The notes under the pieces were generated by a model, which was not told where the DNA came from, ran no database searches, and saw nothing but the letters and a program-made list of their open reading frames with translations. Shown here piece by piece: positions 1-9,844 of a stretch of 26,288 nucleotides of DNA. The stretch lies in contig CAXGOB010000067.1 in NCBI GenBank assembly GCA_964011275.1, positions 1-26,288 of the forward strand. The letters are read 5' to 3'. Position 1 is the first letter of the stretch. Every line of letters begins with the position of its first letter. The position numbers and the translations under genes were made by a program. The stretch is from UBA7328 sp002471345. GTDB lineage: Bacteria; Bacteroidota; Bacteroidia; Chitinophagales; Saprospiraceae.

Positions 1-57
1 AATACAACTTAATATATTGATAACCAAAGGATTAGGGCACTTCTGAATACCCCTAAA

Positions 58-91
58 AAGAGGCTTAGAATGATGCAAGTCTAAGCCTCTT
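58..91 (-). terminator. Rho-independent terminator downstream of the 115-2604 receptor gene
   Basis: A perfect 12-bp inverted repeat (AAGAGGCTTAGA at 58-69, TCTAAGCCTCTT at 80-91) with a 10-nt loop starts 23 bases beyond the stop codon of the minus-strand receptor gene. Read on the minus strand the stem ends in a run of five T, partly inside the stem. Position and stem quality support a terminator; the T-tract is modest. Confidence 0.75.
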
Positions 92-114
92 AAAAAATAT
101 TTTTGAAGTCTTAA

Positions 115-2604
115 TTATCCTCTTGGTGGTCCACTGCCTCCTTGATTGCCACCGCCTTGACCATCATCACCTGATTTTTGATCTGTATTCCTGATTTTTG
201 ATCTTCTTTCTTTGAAGTCTACTTTTCCAAATTTATATCTGACGTTGAGGCCAATTGATCTAAATGGCAATTGGAAAGAAGTAAACTGGGAAAAATTTTC
301 TCCTTCTTGATCTGATACGAAGGATTTGTTTTCACTAAAAGGTTCAATCACTCTAAGACCAATACTCCAGTCTTTCAAGTCTTTTCTGATGCCTATTCCC
401 ATTATTGAAAAACTTGGTGTTGATCCTTGAAGAGTGGGTTGGTCTGACCTGAAAAATCCAAAAAAGTCAGCTTTCCAAGTACTAGAAATAGCATAATCAC
501 CACCAGTGAATATTTGATACTGTAGGGCACTATTACTTAATTGCTCTCCATTAATCTGGCCTTCTCCATTATAAGTGAAGACATCACCTCCAATTCTGAA
601 ATTGAGTTTCTTAATTGATTTGTTAATGAATAGGTTTAATCCTACGGAGTTATTGGTCCCAACATTGTCAAAAGTATTGAGAGAAACTCCACTTGGCTGA
701 ACAATCAGTATCTGTTCTATTATATCATTGGTCTTTTTGAAATACCCTGAGCCAAAGATGTTAAACCCTACTACTCTTGTATTGTATCCTACTTCTATTT
801 GATGGGTGATTTCTGGAGCTAAAGTCGGATTTCCAATAACCACATTAGTTCTATCAGTTGTATTGTTAAATGGATTGATAAATCTTAAACTAGGTCTTTG
901 TATTCTCTTACTGTAGCTCAATTTCAAATTCCTAAAGTTCTTCAGAGCTCTGGAAATGGTAAAATTTGGAATATAGTTATCATAGCTATTTTCAAAACCT
1001 AGCTCGTTTTTATCATCAGCTCCTGCTATTTCCGTCCGTTCATATCTCAATCCAGTTATCAAAAGCAATTTGCCGACAGGAAATTTTAGTTGCCCATACC
1101 CAGCCATTACATTTTGATCATAATTGAATATGTTTGATCGATTAGCATCAAGAGAGTAGTCTCCTGTAGTTCCAAAAGCACGAGTGCTATATTGGTAATC
1201 ACTTTTTATATCCCTGATTACAGTTTTAGCACCAGTCTCAAGAGTTATTTTTTTAGAGATGGGATGAGTGTAATCTAGTTGACCAGTATGTTCAAAGTTG
1301 TCACTATCATTAAAGATAAACTCATCTCTATTGAAAAATTCGAATGTGTTAGTTTCTAAAATATTAATCTCTTGATCTTGGTTGTTTTTACTTAATTGAT
1401 AGGCTATTACCAATTCCTGAGTTTCATTTCCTTCAAATTTTCGAGTGTAATCAGTATTCCAATCGAATCCATCATTGATATTATCATCTACTTGATCCCT
1501 TACAAAGGAGAAGTTTTCAGCAGAATTGGGGGATATAAGTTCACCATTTATATCACCATTTACATCAAAGCCAAATCCTCTAGTAGAGAAAGAGGTGTTA
1601 ATAGCATTGTATGCATTGATGTCATAAAATGCACTGGCTGACCCATTAAACCCTAGTCTTTGTGTCTCTCTGACACCGTCTTGAGTCAATGTTCTATCGC
1701 TTCCATTTATTCTATCTGTCCTTCTGAAGATTAAATCGCCATCTTGTGGAACACTGTAAAATACAGCACCATTTATAGTAGAACCAAATCGACCCTTACC
1801 GGCATTCAAGTTGACAAAAGAATTATTCTGTCTATTTCCTACAGAAGCATTAACTGATCCTGCAATACCTGATATTTCTGCCTTTTTAGTAATAATATTA
1901 ATGAGACCTCCACTCCCTTCCGCATCATATTTAGCACCAGGAGAAGTAATAACTTCGACTTTTTTAATTTGATCTGCTGGAAACATTTTTAAGGCATCTG
2001 CTACATTATTCGAAAACATACCAGAGGGTTTTCCATTCATTAGGATTTTGATGTTTTGTGATCCTCTGATTGATACATTTCCATCTAAATCCACAGAAAG
2101 GTTAGGAACTTTTCTCAATACATCTGTGGCATCTCCACCAGAAATGGAAGAGTCATCTTCTGCATTGAAAACAATTCTATCTACCTTATTCTCAATCAAT
2201 GCTCGTTTTTCTGTAATTTCTATTTCATCGAGAAGTATGTCAGATGGAATGATGTATAAAGCTCCAAGATTATTATCAGGAGATTTTTTTGTTGTTTCAA
2301 TGGCCGAGATCAGTTTATCAGCATATCCAAGAAATGTAATTTCCATTTCATACTTCCCTGGTGTGATATCCGTAAACGAAAATTTTCCATCATCTTCTGA
2401 GAGCGTACCGTTAAGTATTTTTTTGCTTCCTTTTCTTTTGATAGAAATAGATGCGAATCCAACCGCAGCACCACTAATGCTATCTATGACAGATCCAGAT
2501 ATTTTACCTTTTATTTTAGGTGCTCCTCCTCCGAAACCGCCAAATTGGGCATTTACAGAAAAGGATATTAAAAATACAAATGAAAGAAGTAGGTATTTTT
2601 TCAT
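115..2604 (-). CDS. TonB-dependent outer-membrane beta-barrel protein (PF14905-like)
   Basis: An 829-residue outer-membrane receptor. Residues 1-20 are a signal peptide ending in NAQ. A glycine-rich linker follows, then a carboxypeptidase-regulatory-like beta-sandwich (about 33-115) and a TonB plug (about 142-241) with the conserved SIRGS and AEGSGGLINIITKK segments. The rest is a beta-barrel rich in aromatic/N/D strand repeats. This order matches the outer membrane protein beta-barrel family 3 group common in Bacteroidota, whose substrates are mostly unknown. The last barrel strand appears to end near RYKFGK, leaving about 40 residues of charged then Gly/Pro-rich tail, so the chain does not end on the usual terminal aromatic. 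The gene stands alone: 151 bases separate it from the transporter gene upstream, and a terminator follows it. The ATG start gives a good signal peptide. Family certain, cargo unknown. Confidence 0.93.
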   Translation of the reverse strand: MKKYLLLSFVFLISFSVNAQFGGFGGGAPKIKGKISGSVIDSISGAAVGFASISIKRKGSKKILNGTLSEDDGKFSFTDITPGKYEMEITFLGYADKLISAIETTKKSPDNNLGALYIIPSDILLDEIEITEKRALIENKVDRIVFNAEDDSSISGGDATDVLRKVPNLSVDLDGNVSIRGSQNIKILMNGKPSGMFSNNVADALKMFPADQIKKVEVITSPGAKYDAEGSGGLINIITKKAEISGIAGSVNASVGNRQNNSFVNLNAGKGRFGSTINGAVFYSVPQDGDLIFRRTDRINGSDRTLTQDGVRETQRLGFNGSASAFYDINAYNAINTSFSTRGFGFDVNGDINGELISPNSAENFSFVRDQVDDNINDGFDWNTDYTRKFEGNETQELVIAYQLSKNNQDQEINILETNTFEFFNRDEFIFNDSDNFEHTGQLDYTHPISKKITLETGAKTVIRDIKSDYQYSTRAFGTTGDYSLDANRSNIFNYDQNVMAGYGQLKFPVGKLLLITGLRYERTEIAGADDKNELGFENSYDNYIPNFTISRALKNFRNLKLSYSKRIQRPSLRFINPFNNTTDRTNVVIGNPTLAPEITHQIEVGYNTRVVGFNIFGSGYFKKTNDIIEQILIVQPSGVSLNTFDNVGTNNSVGLNLFINKSIKKLNFRIGGDVFTYNGEGQINGEQLSNSALQYQIFTGGDYAISSTWKADFFGFFRSDQPTLQGSTPSFSIMGIGIRKDLKDWSIGLRVIEPFSENKSFVSDQEGENFSQFTSFQLPFRSIGLNVRYKFGKVDFKERRSKIRNTDQKSGDDGQGGGNQGGSGPPRG

Positions 2605-2628
2605 GATATTTCCAGTATATTTTGTTTT

Positions 2629-2640
2629 GAAGATATCTTC
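2629..2640. promoter_or_regulatory. Perfect 12-bp palindrome upstream of the receptor gene
   Basis: GAAGATATCTTC reads the same on both strands and lies 25-36 bases before the ATG at 2604. A loop-free palindrome in a 5' leader looks more like an operator than a terminator. No regulator can be assigned, and chance occurrence in AT-rich DNA is possible. Confidence 0.3.
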
Positions 2641-2704
2641 TTAACAAAGGGATTGCCAAAATGATTGATAAACACTAGAAATATTTCGATTAAATTTTGC
2701 TTAG

Positions 2705-2727
2705 GGCTAATTAGTTCTTAGTTAGCC
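2705..2727 (-). terminator. Possible weak terminator after the SLC13 gene
   Basis: GGCTAA (2705-2710) pairs with TTAGCC (2722-2727) about 28 bases beyond the transporter stop codon. The stem is only 6 bp with an 11-nt loop and no U-run follows on the minus strand, so this is tentative. I saw no better terminator between 2605 and 2755. Confidence 0.3.
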
Positions 2728-2755
2728 TACATCTGTGAGTCCTTCTAATTGTTTT

Positions 2756-4222
2756 CTATTTCCAATTGATCGGAAAGGCTATTGGATCAAAGCCCCAAAT
2801 AAATGGTAAAAAGAAATAGGTAATGAGTGTGAGTAGAATGATGGAAATTATATTCATCCAAATTCCTGCTTTAAACATATCAGGTATAGTGAGATAACCA
2901 GAACCAAAAACTACTGCATTGGGAGGTGTAGCTACAGGAAGCATGAATGCGCAAGAAGCGGCAACAGTAGCTCCGACCATAAGGATATAAGGATGTACAT
3001 CAATAGTAAGTGCTAAAGGAGCGAGAATTGGCAACAACATAGCAGTAGTAGCTAAGTTGGATGTGATTTCTGTGAGGAAGTTTACAGCCGCAATGAGAAT
3101 GAGCAATAAAACCAATAGTGCCATTCCATCAAGAAGAGTCATCTGACTTCCAATCCAGACTGCTAGGCCACTTGACTTAAATCCTTCAGCAAGAGCAAGA
3201 CCTCCACCAAAAAGTAAAAGTATGCCCCATGGTAGTTTTACAGCTTCACTCCAGGTCACGAGACTCCTACCTTTTTCCTTGCCAGCAGGAATTAAGAAAA
3301 GCGCTATAGCTGCAATCATCGCGATTATTGTATCATCGATGTTAGGTATTATATTTTTGAGAAGGAATGATCTTGTGATCCATGCTATTGCTGTTAGTGT
3401 AAAAACTACAAAAACTAATTTTTCTTCATAGCTTATTTGGCCTAATGCATTAAGTTGTTTTTTAATCTCTTCACGTCCGCCAGGGAATCCCTTTTGTTTA
3501 AATGTGAAAGCAAAAGAAGTAAGGTACTTCCAGCATATTAAAAGTAATATTATTGAAATAGGTAAACCGAACATCATCCAACTAGCAAATGTTATTTCCA
3601 CTGGGTACATTTCTTCTACAATACCTGCTAAGATTACATTTGGTGGAGTTCCAATAAGGGTTGCCATACCACCTATGGACGCACTGTAAGCAATTGCAAG
3701 CATTAAGGCTTTTCCAAAAATTTCGTTTTCATCTTCTTTTGTGTTAGGATTGTCTTTTAGTTGCGAAATAATAGCCATTCCTATAGGAAGCATCATCACT
3801 GATGTAGCCGTATTGCTGATCCACATGGATAAAAATGCAGTGGCAATCATAAATCCCAGAATGATCATAGTCACATTTGTACCAATGATGTTAATGACGG
3901 TCAGAGCTATTCTTTTGTGAAGATTCCATCGCTCTATAGCTATAGCTAAAATGAATCCCCCTACATATAAGAAGACATATTTGTGCCCAAAGGAAGCTGT
4001 GGTTTCTGATAAAGGAAGTGCACCAGTAAGTGGAAAAAGGATTATAGGGAGCATGGCTGTAACCGCAATAGGGAGAGCTTCAGTGATCCACCAGATAGCT
4101 ATCCATACGGTTGACGCTAAAACTGCATTAGCGGAATCACTCATTCCTTCTGGATGAAAGAATAAAGTAATTATTAAAAAGGCCAATGGCCCAGATATAA
4201 GGCCTATTTTTTTGCTATCCAT
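2756..4222 (-). CDS. SLC13/DASS-family sodium-coupled anion symporter
   Basis: A 488-residue inner-membrane transporter with about a dozen hydrophobic segments. It belongs to the divalent-anion:Na+ symporter family, which carries dicarboxylates, sulfate or similar anions. Both inverted halves show the family signatures: SNT at residues 136-138 and SNL at 388-390 (the paired substrate/sodium hairpin tips; the second is usually SNT, so Leu is a slight departure), and TPPN at 192-195 and 432-435. Length is usual for bacterial members. It starts 17 bases after the SGNH hydrolase stop codon, so the two are very likely co-transcribed. An esterase or deacylase releasing an organic acid that this permease then imports is a reasonable reading but only inference. 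The family is certain; whether the substrate is a dicarboxylate, sulfate or another anion cannot be read from the sequence. Confidence 0.93.
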   Translation of the reverse strand: MDSKKIGLISGPLAFLIITLFFHPEGMSDSANAVLASTVWIAIWWITEALPIAVTAMLPIILFPLTGALPLSETTASFGHKYVFLYVGGFILAIAIERWNLHKRIALTVINIIGTNVTMIILGFMIATAFLSMWISNTATSVMMLPIGMAIISQLKDNPNTKEDENEIFGKALMLAIAYSASIGGMATLIGTPPNVILAGIVEEMYPVEITFASWMMFGLPISIILLLICWKYLTSFAFTFKQKGFPGGREEIKKQLNALGQISYEEKLVFVVFTLTAIAWITRSFLLKNIIPNIDDTIIAMIAAIALFLIPAGKEKGRSLVTWSEAVKLPWGILLLFGGGLALAEGFKSSGLAVWIGSQMTLLDGMALLVLLLILIAAVNFLTEITSNLATTAMLLPILAPLALTIDVHPYILMVGATVAASCAFMLPVATPPNAVVFGSGYLTIPDMFKAGIWMNIISIILLTLITYFFLPFIWGFDPIAFPINWK

Positions 4223-4239
4223 ATGAATATTACTCCTTG

Positions 4240-4989
4240 TTAGTCCATAAAGTCATTTGCCACCTTTTCTGCTACTTTTTGACAAAATACGGCATCTTCG
4301 GCTGATTGGATATTGATATACAATTTTTCTCCTACTGCATCTTCGGTTATTAATCTGGAACTGATTCCTACAGGGGATCTACCAGTCAACATAGCGTAAA
4401 AGACGCAACTGGCAAGATAGGTACCTATGGTGGATTGATGACTTCCATCAGTGGCGTATAAGTCAATATCAGGTCTCATTTTGCGTGCCATTTCGAATGC
4501 TAATCCCACAGGAGCTACTGGAGCACTAATTTTAAGGCCTAGTTCTTTATATTTTTCACTTATGGTCTCAATCATGAAAGGGTCCCACTCACGTGACCAC
4601 GTCATATAGAGCATTGGTTGAGCACCCGATTGTCTTATCTCTTTGGCTAAAAGCTGACCATAGTGCATTAGACTGTCTGGAAAGTCCAAAGAACTTCTGC
4701 TGTGATTCTGAAGAACAACAATATCAAAATTACCATTTTGGATTTTTTCAATTGTCTTTAGCCCTCTCAGTCCTTTGTAATGTTGGCTCCAATTACTTCC
4801 TCCTGCTGTAGATTGAAAAGTTTCAAGATTAATGCCTTGATCAGCTGCCATCAGATGGACATTTTGAGGTAGATTCCAATAATAGGTATAGCTATTTCCT
4901 ACAAATAGGACTTTTTTAGGGATTATTGATTGTGATAAAATTTGATTTGAGAAACTGAGAAGAATAAGAGTCAATGTAAAATAATTCAT
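4240..4989 (-). CDS. Exported SGNH/GDSL-type hydrolase
   Basis: A 249-residue protein with an N-terminal signal peptide (about 1-20, ending SQS). The catalytic blocks are visible: FVGNSYT (nucleophile Ser33), AGGS (block II Gly near 63-64), VVLQNHS (block III Asn95) and DGSHQS (Asp181 and His184, block V DxxH). The GNSYT form resembles the DUF4886-like branch of SGNH hydrolases rather than classical GDSL lipases. These enzymes remove acyl groups from sugars, lipids or small esters; the signal peptide puts this one in the periplasm or on the surface. It is the first gene of a pair with the SLC13 permease. No recognisable -7 box lies in the 67 bases between the upstream terminator and the ATG. 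Confidence 0.85.
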   Translation of the reverse strand: MNYFTLTLILLSFSNQILSQSIIPKKVLFVGNSYTYYWNLPQNVHLMAADQGINLETFQSTAGGSNWSQHYKGLRGLKTIEKIQNGNFDIVVLQNHSRSSLDFPDSLMHYGQLLAKEIRQSGAQPMLYMTWSREWDPFMIETISEKYKELGLKISAPVAPVGLAFEMARKMRPDIDLYATDGSHQSTIGTYLASCVFYAMLTGRSPVGISSRLITEDAVGEKLYINIQSAEDAVFCQKVAEKVANDFMD

Positions 4990-5056
4990 ATAAGAAGATT
5001 AGTACAACTGAATTTTTGAATCAGATTAATATGAAGTAGAAGGACTTTTTTGAATA

Positions 5057-5088
5057 AAAAAGGGTAGCTTTTAAAAGCCACCCTTTTT
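5057..5088 (-). terminator. Terminator of the SusC/SusD operon
   Basis: AAAAAGGGT (5057-5065) pairs with ACCCTTTTT (5080-5088). The stem continues inward through GCTTTTAAAAGC with one A/C mismatch, giving a long A/T-flanked hairpin. It lies just past the SusD stop codon. The minus strand gives a T-run after the stem, and the symmetric flanks could also stop plus-strand transcription. Confidence 0.88.
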
Positions 5089-5109
5089 CTAAACTTGTAT
5101 GAAAAAAAA

Positions 5110-6531
5110 CTATTCGTTTACTCTAGTTTTTGAGAATATTCCTGGATCTGAAGATGGAGCATTTGAATTAGAATTTAACTCATCATCAGAATAAGGAAAG
5201 CGTTCAGGGTGAGCTGAAGCTGCTGTAGTATTTAAAGGAAATGGTACTGAAAGATCGTTATCAGATTTTCTCAATCTTCTAGCGTCATCAAACGGCATGA
5301 ATTCACCAAAACCAGATACATACCTTTCTTCTATAATTTCTCTCAGAAGAGCTCTATCAGAAGCTATTCCATCAGCATTTTCCATTCCACTAGCATCAAA
5401 ATCAGCAGCTTCGTATGCCTCATATGAGTATGGCATACCAGAGAAGTTACTGTTCAATCTTCCTCCTCCATTGAGCCATGCTCTGAATTCATTAAGGTGC
5501 CCTAATCCAGTATCAAATCCAGAAGTTCGTGCACCAGCTTCTGCCAAAATCAATTGATTTTCTTCATATGAAACAATATTTTGAGGTTCATACTGCTCTA
5601 TGATTCCTGAGTTGTTAGCACCACCAGACGCATCAACAAATGAATAAGCACCTCTTGCAGTCTCATCAGTTTTAGCATTTCCTCTATATTCCGCAGCAGT
5701 AGGATCTAGCATTTTAGCTAAATAACTATCAGCACTTCCTATATCACCGGTACGTGAACCTTCTAGTATTTCCCAGAAAAGATTCTTGTCTCCTGCTGAA
5801 ACACTGGCATCTCCTCTTGGGATATGTTGCATATTATCATTGGCACTTGAGATCCCACTTTGTGCGGAAGCATATGCACCATTATAGTCTCTCATAATCA
5901 TCTGATATCTTGCTTTAAGAGTATTAGCCGCAGCTTTCCACTGATTTGCATCTCCTCCATAATAAATATCAACATCAAGATTACGTCCACTTCCGGCACT
6001 GTTGAAATCACTTATTGCTCCATCCAAAAGACTGATCACAGAGTTTAAAACATCCATCTGATTATCAAATGATGGATCATCTACCTCTTCTGTATTTACC
6101 TGAGAATACGGAACATCGCCAAATAAAGAAGCACCCAGACCAACAGCTTGAGCCTCCAGCGTTTTGGCAATTCCTTGAACTAAAGCATCATTAGGGAGCT
6201 GAGCTCTCATGTGCCTTACATTAGGAATGATACCAATATAGATTCTGCCCCAAGTACCTACTGACTCTGCTGTAGATATAGAGTAGCCATAAATATTTGA
6301 ATACAAAGAACTAAGTCCTGTCAACTGACCTGACCACATACCTGCTATTCGATTAAGATGTCCTAAGGATGCACTTGTATTTGCTAGTTGCGAACCAGTA
6401 AGAAACAATGTGGCATCCACATCGGCAATAGTAATGTCATTTGGATTGTCGTCTATTCCGTCTACAAGGTCCTGACATGAAAACAGGAGCATAGCAGACA
6501 TCAATAGAGTCGTATATATTAATTTTTTCAT
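5110..6531 (-). CDS. SusD/RagB-family surface lipoprotein
   Basis: A 473-residue SusD-like nutrient-binding lipoprotein. The N-terminus is a lipoprotein signal with lipobox LFSC (Cys19). The body shows the SusD pattern: alpha-helical TPR-like repeats, a DDPSFD segment followed by a helix of the LLDGAISDF type, and a C-terminal EERYVSGFGEFMPFDDARRL helix region. It best resembles the SusD-like_2 subgroup (PF12771), which often lies beside SusC proteins importing non-starch ligands. It begins 20 bases after the SusC stop codon and ends just before a strong terminator, so it is the last gene of the operon. SusD forms the lid over the SusC barrel and captures ligand at the cell surface. No glycoside hydrolase or sulfatase accompanies the pair here, so the ligand is open. 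Confidence 0.93.
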   Translation of the reverse strand: MKKLIYTTLLMSAMLLFSCQDLVDGIDDNPNDITIADVDATLFLTGSQLANTSASLGHLNRIAGMWSGQLTGLSSLYSNIYGYSISTAESVGTWGRIYIGIIPNVRHMRAQLPNDALVQGIAKTLEAQAVGLGASLFGDVPYSQVNTEEVDDPSFDNQMDVLNSVISLLDGAISDFNSAGSGRNLDVDIYYGGDANQWKAAANTLKARYQMIMRDYNGAYASAQSGISSANDNMQHIPRGDASVSAGDKNLFWEILEGSRTGDIGSADSYLAKMLDPTAAEYRGNAKTDETARGAYSFVDASGGANNSGIIEQYEPQNIVSYEENQLILAEAGARTSGFDTGLGHLNEFRAWLNGGGRLNSNFSGMPYSYEAYEAADFDASGMENADGIASDRALLREIIEERYVSGFGEFMPFDDARRLRKSDNDLSVPFPLNTTAASAHPERFPYSDDELNSNSNAPSSDPGIFSKTRVNE

Positions 6532-6551
6532 TTTATCAATTTTTCTATTGA

Positions 6552-9500
6552 TTAATAATTTATAACAAGACTGAATAAAACGGACGCCGTACTTGGATTA
6601 GTGAAATAATCCAATCCTCTAGCATTACCTACACCTACTTGATTTATTTCAGGATCTATACCTGGGATGTTGTCAATCAATAATAAGTTACGTCCAGAAG
6701 CGCTGAGATCTATAGAGCCAATTTTTGCTTTGCTAGATAACCAATCATTCTTAATTGTATATCCTAAAGTAACTTCTCTTAATCTGGTGAACGTAGCATC
6801 ATATACTGAGAAATTATAAGCTTGATTGTCACCAAATCCTCCTCCAATACCTGTACGGTACCAAGATTCATCTAGTAAAACGGGTCCTCCTCCAAAGTCT
6901 TGAATATTACCTCTTACTACTGTACCAGCAGGAATCGTATTTCCACCATAGTTCACTAAATCTTGAGTTAGAGTCTCTCTATTAGCGGTCACTTGTGTAG
7001 TACCAAATCTATTCAATACATGAAGTGTTCTAGGTGAAAATACACCACCATGAGAATGCTCTACTAGAGCACTCAATTTTACTCCTTTATAATCCACTCT
7101 GAATCCTAGACCTCCTCTCCAATCAGGATTAGGGTTTCCTAGAATGATAGGTCTTGGAGTAATCTGTGGGAAACCATTGTCATTTAATATAAATGAACCA
7201 TCAGCATTAGTCTGCGAGCCTGTGCCATACAATACACCTAGTGGTTGGCCCACAATCGCTCTACTACTTACAGAAGCACCTGATAAGTCAATTGTCTCTG
7301 TACCAGAAAGATTTGTAACTAGATTTTCATTCCTGCTCCAGTTTCCGAAGATGGCTATATCAAAATCTTTATTTTCTACGAATGTGTAGTCAAAGTCCAT
7401 TTCAAATCCTTTGTTTTCCATATCAGCTGCATTAGCAATCTGGGTATCAAACCCAAATGATGGCGTGAGATCTACACTAATGTGGTCACCTATAATTTGA
7501 TTGTTGTAATAAGTCATTCCTACCGATAACCTATCATCGAAGAATCTCAAATCAGCACCAATTTCCCATTCTGTTTTAATGGCTGGTTCAAGGTTTGGAT
7601 TTCCTCTGTCATCATCTAATCTAAATCCACCTCCGAAAAGGCTAATATCTAATGGATCACTATATGTAGAATAGCTAAACCCACCTTCAGCTGTTGTCTG
7701 AGCTGCATGTGCTGGTGGTGCAATACCTACTTTACCCCATGACCCTCTCAATTTACCAAAGCTCAAAATTCCAGATTCTAATCTATCTGTAAACTGCCAT
7801 GCTCCATCAAATGCAGGATAAAAGAAGTTTTCAGCATATGTGGATGATGCTTCAGATGTACCTGACAATGTCACGTAAAATTCATCTAGTAAATCAAATG
7901 CTAAAACTCCATATGCTCTATTTGATCTTGCCCTAAACTTACTATTTGAATAAGCAGAATTGGCTTGTGTTTCATTTAATGCTGTTGTAGGTTTCCTCAC
8001 ATTCACTTGGAATCCTACGATCTCATCACTGTTTGTTTTTCTTCGTCTATCGTTGAAGTTCCATCCTACAGTAGCGTTTAATCCAATATCAGGAGAAAGA
8101 CTAAATGTTCCTCTAGCAATGGCATCAAAATTTATTTGCTGACGGCGTATCAAATCTTCAGATAAGATTCCATTTTGTCTAGAGCCTCCTGATCCAATAG
8201 GGAAAAAGTATTCTCTTTCATCAGTATATGTATCTATTCCACCTCTTAGCGTAATCTGTAAGAAGTTAGCCGGAGTAATGTCAATATCTGTAGAGAAGAT
8301 TGATCTGTTAACTGTATTTCCAGCAGTCTGCTCATAAATAGTCCATAATGGATTATTGTATATAGGGTTATTGTTATTTCCTAAATATCTTCTATAAGCC
8401 CTGTGTCTTTGAGCAAAAGCCTCGCCACTATTATTGAAATATGTACCAATATAATCTGTTTGGTCAAAATCAGCTGGAGTTCTTAGCAGACCTAATAAAA
8501 GCCCTGATGTGTTCGAGTTTTGCTGAATTCTATTTGATTTTGTATTGATAAAACTACCTTTTGAAGATACTGTCAGCCAATCAGTAGCATAGAATTTATT
8601 ATTCAATCGAACATTTGTTTTAGCATAATCACTTTCTCTCACAATACCTTCTTGATCCACTCGACCTAAACTTAAGAAGTATGTCATTTTATCATTTCCT
8701 CCACTTATTGTCAAATCATTTTGGAAAAAACCACCTGTCTGAAATACTTCATCCCAATTATCGTCTAAGTGGGATGTTCTATCATTTTTACCTGTGATAG
8801 GATAATACACAGTGCCATCTTCAGCTACAAAGCTTTGACCACTTTGATCGACTTCATCAGCACCACCTGATCTATCTGCGATAAAATCTCCCCAAGACTC
8901 TGCTCTAGTTGCACCGTAAACTCCACCTCTTCCTTGTCCCCAAGAATCTTGAAGTTCATATCGTTGATTCACATAGTCAAAAGACATAGTTGATTTATAA
9001 GATATATTAGCCTTTCCTGATTTTCCTTCTTTAGTTGTAATTACAATTACTCCATTAGAGGCTCTTGCTCCCCATAGAGCAGCAGCAGATGCACCTTTCA
9101 ATATATTGACAGAAGCTATATCAGCTGGATTAATATCATTTAATCTACTTTGCTGTGATACACCACCTGTTCGACCACCCGTTGAATTGTTTCCTCCTCC
9201 ATAAGTAGTGGAGTTATCAATGGGAATCCCATCTAAAATTATTAATGGGTTAGATGAACCTGTAATAGAATTTGCGCCTCTAATTCTAATTGTAGAACCG
9301 GCTCCGGGATCTCCATTAGATCGTGAGATCTCCACATTTGATGCCTTTCCACCAAGGGCATTTAGAAGATTAATCTCTCCTGATCGTCCTATTACTTCAG
9401 GTTTTACTGTAGCAGCCGTGGTACCTGTATTATCCTTTTTGACCTCAAATCCAAGGGCAGTGACAATTACCTCATCAATTAACTCAGAGGCTTCACTCAT

Positions 9501-9776
9501 TACCAAGTCTATTGTAGATCTTCCATTTACCGCTTCAGTTGTAGTGGTCATACCAGTAAAACTGAAAACTATAGTGGCTCCATTAGCCACGCTTAAATTA
9601 TAAGTCCCGTCTAGGTCAGTAATAGTACCATTGGTGGTGCCATCTTCGAGGATGTTTACACCGATCATTGCTTCTCCGTTAGAATCTGTGACTGTACCTG
9701 TGACTGTTTGTTGAGCTACTAATGTACTCATACAACACCACACCATACAGACCAGTAATAGCGATAGTTTTTTCAT
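6552..9776 (-). CDS. SusC/RagA-family TonB-linked outer-membrane transporter
   Basis: A 1074-residue SusC-type transporter. Signal peptide 1-22 (ending VAQ) leads into a carboxypeptidase-regulatory-like domain (about 23-95), then a short DEVIVTALG segment at 101-109 and the plug (about 112-250) with the SusC signatures RIRGANSITGSSNPLIILDG and ILKGASAAALWGARASNGVI. A beta-barrel follows to the C-terminus, which ends SLVINY with a terminal aromatic as expected. Length is typical for SusC. It imports ligand captured by the SusD partner, powered by TonB-ExbBD. It starts 68 bases after the upstream reductase-like gene; I saw no clear TAnnTTTG box in that gap, which fits co-transcription. Family certain; substrate unknown. 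Confidence 0.96.
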   Translation of the reverse strand: MKKLSLLLVCMVWCCMSTLVAQQTVTGTVTDSNGEAMIGVNILEDGTTNGTITDLDGTYNLSVANGATIVFSFTGMTTTTEAVNGRSTIDLVMSEASELIDEVIVTALGFEVKKDNTGTTAATVKPEVIGRSGEINLLNALGGKASNVEISRSNGDPGAGSTIRIRGANSITGSSNPLIILDGIPIDNSTTYGGGNNSTGGRTGGVSQQSRLNDINPADIASVNILKGASAAALWGARASNGVIVITTKEGKSGKANISYKSTMSFDYVNQRYELQDSWGQGRGGVYGATRAESWGDFIADRSGGADEVDQSGQSFVAEDGTVYYPITGKNDRTSHLDDNWDEVFQTGGFFQNDLTISGGNDKMTYFLSLGRVDQEGIVRESDYAKTNVRLNNKFYATDWLTVSSKGSFINTKSNRIQQNSNTSGLLLGLLRTPADFDQTDYIGTYFNNSGEAFAQRHRAYRRYLGNNNNPIYNNPLWTIYEQTAGNTVNRSIFSTDIDITPANFLQITLRGGIDTYTDEREYFFPIGSGGSRQNGILSEDLIRRQQINFDAIARGTFSLSPDIGLNATVGWNFNDRRRKTNSDEIVGFQVNVRKPTTALNETQANSAYSNSKFRARSNRAYGVLAFDLLDEFYVTLSGTSEASSTYAENFFYPAFDGAWQFTDRLESGILSFGKLRGSWGKVGIAPPAHAAQTTAEGGFSYSTYSDPLDISLFGGGFRLDDDRGNPNLEPAIKTEWEIGADLRFFDDRLSVGMTYYNNQIIGDHISVDLTPSFGFDTQIANAADMENKGFEMDFDYTFVENKDFDIAIFGNWSRNENLVTNLSGTETIDLSGASVSSRAIVGQPLGVLYGTGSQTNADGSFILNDNGFPQITPRPIILGNPNPDWRGGLGFRVDYKGVKLSALVEHSHGGVFSPRTLHVLNRFGTTQVTANRETLTQDLVNYGGNTIPAGTVVRGNIQDFGGGPVLLDESWYRTGIGGGFGDNQAYNFSVYDATFTRLREVTLGYTIKNDWLSSKAKIGSIDLSASGRNLLLIDNIPGIDPEINQVGVGNARGLDYFTNPSTASVLFSLVINY

Positions 9777-9844
9777 GTGAATAGTTTTTGATTTAATAAA
9801 AATGTCATAATATTTAATTATTTCTATATCAATTTTACCAAAAT

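Noticed and set aside
2048..2644. 198-codon open frame antisense to the start of the outer-membrane receptor
   Set aside because: It lies opposite a gene with a complete signal peptide, regulatory-like domain and plug, and its own translation has no recognisable domain. It is a codon-composition shadow.
9208..9603. 131-codon plus-strand frame inside the SusC gene
   Set aside because: It is antisense to the SusC plug, whose signature motifs are intact, and encodes no recognisable domain.
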